Shown piece after piece: positions 56,817-64,000 of a stretch of 64,000 nt of DNA. The stretch covers positions 12,776,253 to 12,840,252 of the forward strand of contig QXEO01000247.1 of assembly GCA_007115705.1 (NCBI GenBank). Reading direction: 5' to 3'. The DNA is from Dactylis glomerata (Eukaryota > Streptophyta > Magnoliopsida > Poales > Poaceae). A model generated the notes under the pieces. The model worked only from the letters and a program-made list of their open reading frames with translations. It made no database searches and had not been told where the DNA came from. A program made the translations under genes and the position numbers. Position 1 is the first letter of the stretch. Each line of letters begins with the position of its first letter.

Positions 56817-59519
56817 GATTGTTCCTTTGGGTCCTGGGATTTTGAGCGTGAGATTATGCGTAGTGAGGTACTGCCATGAACTTTGTAAATGCTGGACGCC
56901 CCAAGATTGCATGATACTGTGAAGGCCAGTCCATGACTTCAAACTCCAGCTTCTCTCTGCGATAATTGTTGCTATTTCCGAAGCAAACGTCGAGTTCTAT
57001 TTTCCCAAGAGGGTAATTTGCGCCTCCTGGTACTATTCTGTGGAAAGAACAATCTGTTGGCTTTATACTTTCCAGTGAGATGCACATTGCCTTTAGAGTT
57101 CTTGCGTATATTAGGTTTATGCCACTTCCTGCGTCCATGAATACTCACCCTATATCGTATCCCCCTATTTGCGCCTTTAGCACCATCGGTGAGTGCCCCG
57201 GCCTGGGTACTTTCCTCGGGTGGTCTGCTCTGCTGAACCTGACTGGTTGATCGGACCACTGTAGGTACTCTGTGGTGGCTGATGGTGATGATATAGCTAG
57301 GTTTACTTGTCTGGATATGCTCTTCCGCTCTTTCTTGGATTTTGGCACCGGTTGGATCATTACAAATATATATACTTTCGACTCCAGATGTTTCACAAGT
57401 CGTTGTACTTGGTATCCCTGACTCATACTTTTCTTTCCCTGTCGTGTTCCTTGGTTCGAGTCTATGGCACTTTGCAACCTCAGGAACATTCTGCAATCCT
57501 TCATCTGGTGGTTAGAAACTATTCTCCCATCTAGGTATGCGTAGTGGATTCGACAAGGTCCGTAGAGCATGTCCTCCGCTGATGGGCCAGAGTACTTTGG
57601 TTTTTCTACTTCATGATTACCTCTTGCCTGGAACTCTCTATTTTTCATAGCCTTCCTCGTCCCTTCTTTCATACCCTGTGGCTATCTGATTTCGCCTTGC
57701 ATGGCTATCTCCGTTGCGGTATCTTCGCCTTTGCCTGCTCGCCCTGTCGACTTCTGGTGAATGTCCCCTTTTGTTGTTATATGCGTCCTCTCCGTCGGCG
57801 AATCTGTTGGCTACTTCCATTAATTCGGACACTGTCCTTGGCTTTGTTCTCCCTACCTCTTCCACGAGGTCCGAACGATGAAGGCAAGCCAAAAAAGCGT
57901 CTATTGCTCTCTCGTCGGAGATGTCTTCTGCTAAATTTTTAATTACACTCCAGCGTTGTATATAAGAGCATAGAGTTTCATCTTTCTTCTGTACGCACGA
58001 CTGGATTTCTTCCAGAGACGCTGGGCGCTTGTACGTTGAGCAAAAATTTCTTGCAAATTGGCTCTCTAGTTTTCCCCAACTCCCGATGGAATCATTGGGT
58101 AAAGTGCTCAACCAGGACCGTGCTGTGCCGGTGAGGTGCAACTACAAACTTTGCATGGCCGTTGCTCTTGTTCCTTCGAGTATTTGTACTGCTTGCAGGT
58201 AGTCTGATAACCATATAGTGGGTTCTTGCAACACATCATATTTTTTTTGATCGTGTGGCAACTTGAGTCCTTTGGGTACCCGCGTTCTACGAACCCTGCG
58301 GGTAAAGCATAACGCGCCCATCTATTTTTTGTCGTCTTCGTAATTTTCTTCTCTCCACGCATAGCGTGCGTTGTTTACTCTTGCTTGTGCTATTATATTC
58401 CTTGCGTCCTCCTTCCGTTTTTGGTGCTTTTCGTCACTTGATAACTCACTGGTTTCATTTCGCGAGGATTTGCGCTTGAACTCTTCCTTTCACCTCGCCT
58501 TTTTCTCTGGAAGATTTCCCCTTAACTTGTCTTCTACCAACCCGAGGCTTCGTATTGCGGCTTGATGCATGTGCTCCCGCGGATCTCCAGGCTTTGGTTG
58601 TGTGGTTAGTAGGTATGCCTATGCTGCTACCAATGCTGCTTCTGGTGTTTCTTGCACAAAGTCCTCTTCATCATCTGATGGGTGCGCGCTTATGCTTTTC
58701 GTATAGCTTTCTTCTCTTCTCCATGCTGTTGTCCTCCTGCTGTGCTTTGGGTCTTTGTGCCTTTCTATGCTTGACTCTGATGCATCACTGTACTCATACC
58801 AATATCCTCTATTTGATGTGCTGTTGTTATCTCGGCTTCTCATAAACATGTCTTTTTCCTCCCTCAACTCCTTTCTGCGCTGGTGTAGTGCGTATTGATA
58901 TCCCATCAGAACTTCTCTCCTTGAATCTGCGGGTACTTTCGTGTCATGATTGATGGCTGACATGATGATTCTCCACTCTCCGGTTGAGACATGAATTTTC
59001 TCCTTTTCCTTCTTGATGTTACTTCTTGGTTTGTCGACTTGCATGTCGACCTCTTCATTGCCTTCATGATTATTCTCTTCTGCTGCTTTAGTGATAATGA
59101 CGCATAACTGATGTACGCTTCTGGAGACGCCACTACTTCCGGTGGCGAAATCCCTTGGACTGTTGTGTGGCTTAATCACTGTTGCTTCTATGTCGGGCTT
59201 TCTCCTAGTTTTGTTGAATTCCTCGAGTTTCTTTTGCATATTTTCTGTTGCTGCGAGACTGACTGGCGAGTTTACCTCGCTGGAAGAGCCCATGGATGAT
59301 CCAAACACTGTGATTGTCTTGGTTTTGCTTGTTGACGGATCTGATTTTGCCGAAATCGAAAGATGAGTTGAACCCGAAGGTCCAACATAGAAGATGAGAC
59401 TTCCGATCATCAATTCCATCTCTTGATTTTCGTCAACTTCTGGATTGCTATTGGCTAATAGCGAAAAGGCCATCAAATTCATGATTCCAACGCCCAGAGT
59501 CCCCACGGTCGGTGCCAAT
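56817..59519 (-). pseudogene. gag-protease region of Gypsy A
   Basis: From the LTR on -: LAPTVGTLGVGIMNLMAFSL (59519 onward, open to 58619), with a charged linker. Several frameshifts follow, then the retrotransposon Gag core (58141-57638: TGTARSWLSTLPNDSIGSWG, FARNFCSTYKRPASLEEI, LMEVANRFADGEDAYNNKRG), a linker (57672-57145) and the protease (57138-56854: MDAGSGINLIYARTL, MDWPSQYHAILGRPAF). The copy is closely related to that of element B but not identical. It ends at PKGTITA, where it is fused to B antisense sequence by deletion. Confidence 0.82.
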
Positions 59520-59853
59520 TGACGAGGGTTAACTCGACAAATGTCCAATATGAAGGACTTAGGATCGGGGAAGTAGGGCGTCAGATGAACTCGAAGATGA
59601 AATCAGTCAAACAAGGTGTATATCGAAAGTAAACGTAGGGTGAACTTTGGCTTACTCTCAGTCTGTCCCTCATCGTCCTCTCCTGTCCCCTATATATAGG
59701 TGGCCAGGTCTCAAGGATCGGGAGGGATCCAACACAGATTACAATATTGACATACGACATGAACTCATATTTTGACTAGTGTTACAATTGGGCCTAGCTT
59801 AATGGGCCTCAGGGGTACTCAACTATCGGGCGCTATTATCTATACCCTTGTCA
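59520..59853 (-). repeat. 5' LTR of Gypsy A
   Basis: 334 bp, on + TGACGAGGGTTAACTCGACA to TATACCCTTGTCA. A TATATATAGG-type box appears on - in the same position as in B. Followed on the plus strand by the TSD GGCCC. Confidence 0.9.
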
Positions 59854-59929
59854 GGCCCAGTCTAAGATCCAAGCCAATCACTGTCCTCCTCTGCAACCCC
59901 GCATACCCACCCTTTTGTAGTTCCAACCT

Positions 59930-60140
59930 TGAAAACAATCCACGCTGGTCGCCTACGCATTGTGGTAGGTCCGACCTTGATTGACACAATCCATGCCGGC
60001 CTCCTACCCTTAGGTAATCCTGACCTCGATTTAACTTACCCACGCCGGTCTCCTACCCTTTGGTAATTTTGACCTCGGTAGATATACCCCACACCGGTCT
60101 TCTACTCTTAGGTAACCTCCGACCTCGGGATCCCACGTTG
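59930..60140. repeat. Degenerate tandem repeat, about 48-bp unit
   Basis: Four to five imperfect units of the form CACGCCGGTCTCCTACCCTT.GGTAAT..TGACCTCG. Probably part of the older element that hosts Gypsy A. Confidence 0.65.
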
Positions 60141-63100
60141 GTCTCCTACAATCCATCATAGACCACCAGTACCATGGAATCATTAAGGGGATTCCACCCT
60201 CATGTTGCTCCCAGCAGGACGCCACAGCTATGGTACGGCGCATCCGTTGATATGAGGAAGGAAGTTGATACAGCTGACTTCTCCTTCCCATTCCAGATCT
60301 TATGGTTGACCGTTCTTTATGGCACTAGAATCACTGGCGACATTGGTTTTTAATTCCTAGGTGAACTTTTCAGTTGCAGTGGGACCTCCACCAATACTCA
60401 TACCATGGCCCCACTGCCCACCATCCTAGAGTAACAACCATTCTAGTTGAAACCACTACTTCATATTAATTATGAAAGCAGAACATTTTGCTTTTAAATG
60501 CAGTAGTAATACCACAGGTATATATTTGCAAGTAATTTGATAAAGATAATCAAGATGTATGAGAAAGAGTGAACTTGCCTTTTTGACTGCAAGATTATGC
60601 AAGTCAAGGTCTTTGATACGATAGAAATCCCAATTCTGAAATAGCAATCATCATCCGGTAGGAATGATGTTAGAAATCTGCAGCATGATATGCATAAGAT
60701 AGGCATGCATCGCTCTAAGCGTAACCTAACCCTGGTGATTTGTTATCATTGAGTTATGGTGATTTCTTTATGTTGTGTTGCACTTTTAAGTTCAGTCACC
60801 CACACAAGGTTGTTTATAGACTTTTAGGTTTAGCATGGAATTGTTTTATAACTGAATAGTATTTCATATCAATGTGATGGCACCCAATTGCTTATTATTG
60901 GCACACCTAGGAACAATCATCTACTACAAATCTTATCAAAGGTACTTATGTTTAATGGTTATATTCTTCAAAAGAGTAACTTTTGAAGAACATTTTATCC
61001 TAGGTATAACAAGTACTACCAATAAGAGTTAGTGTTCTAGGGTTTGCTATATTGGTTTTTACTACAAAAGACTAGGAATAAGGTAGGGACTTGAAATTAA
61101 TACTTTTAAGTTTTAGCATATGATTATCAACCAGTTGGTTATGGAGGGACATGCGGAGTGAAGTCATTCATACTAGTATAGCATTACCCAATTAGTTTTA
61201 GGGTTGACAACAATCTTAATAGAATTTTAGGGTTTTACTTTAAAGCTAGAAAGGAATGTGTGGATGTTTATTTTCAAGGTGTCTTAAAAGAATAACCTTT
61301 AAAGAATACATTCTTTAAAAGGGTAATTAGTATTTACCTCATTTTAAGTGATCACAATTATTCTTAGGAATTTGGGTTAATTAATAGAACATGATTCTTC
61401 TTATTATAAGTTTCTAGGTTTTAACTTATGATGTGAAAGTAATTGAGTTAATAATTCCTCAAGGTTGAATTGAGCACTTAGAGCTAATTACTTATTTACT
61501 GAATGAAAGTTAAGAAATAACCTGCAATACAAGTTACTATTTATTTGTTGATGTCCTCCCTAATTTTAGTACTTTGAAATTATCTAGGAAAGATAGTTTT
61601 AGGGTTTTAAGGTGCTAAATAGCAAAGTTCAAGTTAAGTTCCTAAAATTATGAAGAAGTATTTACAAAAATGTTATTTGGGCATACAAACAATTATTTGC
61701 TATTTGGAAAAGTTGGTGGAATTATTCTAAATGGTTTTGAATAAGAATTCCAAATACTACTTAAACATGTTTTCTAATTTCATTCAAATTTATTGCATAC
61801 AAGTACAAGATATTATAGTACAAAAAGATAGGTCTTAGTTTTGTGATCATTTTAGTATATTACATGCATTTTTCTGATTAAAAATAAAATAGATATGAAT
61901 TTTCTAAGTTTTCAGCACTTTTTGGAATTTTCAATTCAACAGGCAAACCGTTTTGTACCTATACTAGTCCTAGCCGCTGTGACTGACTGGTGGGGTCAAG
62001 GCTGAGTCAGCAGCCACGCAAGCTTGACCGGGTGAAATGAGTGACTGGGCAGGGTTCGACGCCGGCGATCGCCGGAGATGGCGACTGAGGCTTATGGGGT
62101 GATTTGGTTAGCGGCGTTCGAACGAGAAGACTACAAGGAACCTATCTACAGTCGCGCTGCCAAGGTATGGTTGCCAGAAAAGCATCGACGATGAGCTTCT
62201 ACGGTGGTGCACGCCGGCCTAACTACAAACTCGTGCTACAGATCAAACTGGGACGCGCAAGTGGGTTCTAAAGAGGCGTATGCTCACCCTAAGACTGATG
62301 GAAGGCTCGATGGTGTCGATTGCCGATGGAGACGAGCGAAATTTCATGGATTCCGGTGAATTGCTGCGAAGGAAATCAGAAAAATTAGCCTGGTGTGGTC
62401 CTCCTCTTGGTAATCTGCTCCTCTCGGATGATAACCAGGTCCTTGCGCTCCGGGATGGTTGCAGTTGTCGATCATGACATGAACTCCGGCGAGGTGGAGT
62501 AGCTCGGTGGGGGGTTGATACAGAGGAGTAGGGAGATTGGGAGACCGCGTGGAGGAACTAGGGTTTCAGTTTGGTTCTACTGAGAGTTTTATAGCGCTCG
62601 GCGAGTCCCAATTCGTCCCTCCCCTTGGCGGTGACGGCTCAGATGCGGCAGCGACACAACCATGTGATTCCGGCGTGAATCTCCTCGGTAACTTGCCAGT
62701 AGACACAGAGGGGATGAGCTCAATTACGTGGCGTCCAACAAATATCTGTGAGGGGGTCACGGTGATGGTGTCAACGTGGGGGTTGCCGGCGGCGTGTCGG
62801 GCAGGCGTGGGTCGAGAGGTTGAAGACGACCCTCCACCTCACGGGTCCCACTGGCCAGACTCATACCGAAACGGTATGGCCTGCCGGCCTAGTGTTAGGC
62901 CGGCCTGATGGGCTTTGGCCAGGTAAGCTCTTCCCTCTATTTTTTTTCCTGTTTCAATTCTTTTTCTTTTTCTTCTGTTTTTTGTTTGAGAATTCTAATT
63001 TGATTTTCAATTTTGTTTTGCAGATTATTGAGGTTTGAACTTCTTACAAAATATGAATATGGTACTATTGGTCCATCACATATTATTAGGGCTATTTTAT

Positions 63101-63561
63101 AAAGGCATGAGCAGATAATTTTTATTAGGTAAGGTGAAGTTTTAGTGAAGTTCTTGATAGAGATGGATTTAATTATTTACATTTGAGTCTTCAAAACAAT
63201 TAGCTAGATTTGATGGTCCTACTAATGAGATGTAAGAATATCTTTTATATATCATATCAATTTATAATTCAATTCTTATTTGTTTTTCTAAATCATTCAC
63301 TAATACCATAAGAGGGTCCTATAGGACTATTCCAAAATCATTTCTAGTTCCAAAATGATTTACTTAGAATTCTTTAAGAATGATTCATGTATTACTGCCA
63401 AGAAAGATTGGTTTGAGATAGGTACTTGTATTCACACATATGAGTTGATCACTGGATAAGAAACTTGGTTGACCCTTGAGAGATTTTTGTTTGGACACCA
63501 CTATTGGATTTAGAGAAAAGATATGATTATGGGGTTTTTGCTTATGATCACAAAGTGATAC
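60141..63561. other. No supported gene; AT-rich, with a GC-rich patch at 61960-62930
   Basis: 60300-61960 is AT-rich without recognisable features. 61960-62930 is GC-richer with short open frames on both strands, none recognisable; it may be retrotransposon sequence. A pyrimidine run lies at 62935-62985. Confidence 0.45.
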
Positions 63562-64000
63562 TGAAAGAGCATTTGCCCCCATGTGTGGTTTTGGTAATTA
63601 ATGACAATCCCTATGGACTAATGTTTGCATCGAGTTATATTTGTAGGACTTATCCGTAGACAACGCTTGAGCCATATGTTGGTTTCAAGGTTGTAAGAAT
63701 ATGCAAATAAAGAAGTTCATGTGATGATTCAGGGAGTCGAGCCTATAGAAGACATCATCATTATGAAGGAAGAAGATGAAGTCCAATGTTGATCAAGTCG
63801 AAGCGCAAGTTCAAGATAGGCATATAGAAGATAGCGCAATCAAGAAAGGTAGTCCAATTTGAGAAGATCAAGATCGTCACTATCTAGCTCAAGTGGAAGG
63901 CGCAAGGCAAAGGTATGATCTTGATAGGTTTTCTTTCTTACCGGTCTCATAGTGTTTGGGAGACCGGGTTTTAGGATCGATAGCCGTACTATCAAGAGGG
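63562..64000. repeat. Start of an LTR, truncated by window end
   Basis: TGAAAGAGCATTTGCCCCCA followed by TGTGTGGTTTTGGTAATTAA resembles the beginning of a widespread grass LTR family. The end, orientation and TSD lie outside the window. Confidence 0.5.

Larger units (their letters stand above)
41565..59853 (-). mobile_element. Ty3/Gypsy element A with nested insertions
   Basis: The outer element of a three-level nest, in minus orientation. The TSD GGCCC is present at 41560-41564 and 59854-59858, and the ends are TGACGAGG...CTTGTCA read on +. The 5' LTR is intact (59520-59853), followed on - by gag and protease, then a jump to 42709 for reverse transcriptase. The pol gene stops after the palm domain and runs directly into a remnant of the 3' LTR (41565-41698), so RNase H, integrase and the 5' half of that LTR are deleted. 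Element B was inserted between protease and reverse transcriptase. Confidence 0.88.

Noticed and set aside
62280..62908. Gene in the GC-rich patch near the right end
   Set aside because: Short frames on both strands without domains or convincing splice sites; probably repeat sequence.

Overview
The window is nuclear DNA of a grass, most likely a member of the wheat/barley tribe (Triticeae). The reasons are spliced plant genes with GC-rich monocot exons, a BARE/Angela/WIS-type Copia element whose long terminal repeats (LTRs) carry the typical GAAATATGCCCTAGAGGCAA end, several Stowaway MITEs, and deeply nested transposons. Bacterial features (operons, ribosome binding sites, CRISPR) do not apply.

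Genic part, 1-16.6 kb. A SCAR/WAVE actin-nucleation activator gene (5' end outside the window) runs on + from 383 to 9715. Its last large intron holds a MITE and an antisense RTE-type LINE, each with a clean target-site duplication (TSD). About 1.3 kb downstream, same strand, is a complete eight-exon phosphoenolpyruvate carboxylase gene (11043-14754) with a transit-peptide-like N-terminus, resembling the rice plastid enzyme Osppc4. From memory, rice chromosome 1 has the same neighbour pair (SCAR-like 2 next to Osppc4), which suggests a Triticeae group-3 chromosome. A single-exon MATH-BTB gene (15363-16421, -) follows.

Small DNA transposons, 16.6-26 kb. This stretch holds a possible Helitron 3' end, a 2.07-kb CACTA element with a TGA TSD carrying an intact DEDDy 3'-5' exonuclease gene, a Mutator-type MITE with 9-bp TSD, another inverted-repeat element and three Stowaway elements.

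MULE, 26082-34950. An 8.87-kb Mutator-like element has about 225-bp terminal inverted repeats and a perfect 9-bp TSD. It encodes a MURA-like transposase on - (spliced, broken by two nonsense codons and a frameshift) and, convergently on +, an intact three-exon GRF zinc-finger/coiled-coil protein. Between them lie an L1-clade LINE and a 9.5-copy 50-bp tandem repeat whose units are palindromic. The layout recalls mudrA/mudrB of MuDR, but the second protein is of another kind. I consider this the best candidate for something undescribed. The MULE sits just 5' of a broken farnesyltransferase-alpha fragment.

Nested LTR retrotransposons, 41565-59853. Gypsy A (minus, TSD GGCCC) contains Gypsy B (plus), which contains a young Copia C (minus, 1.73-kb LTRs, TSD GTCCT). 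B carries an intron-containing antisense gene. B's 3' end and a little of A are deleted, so A protease is fused to B antisense sequence. The rest, to 64000, is AT-rich and low-copy-looking, with the edge of one more LTR at 63562.
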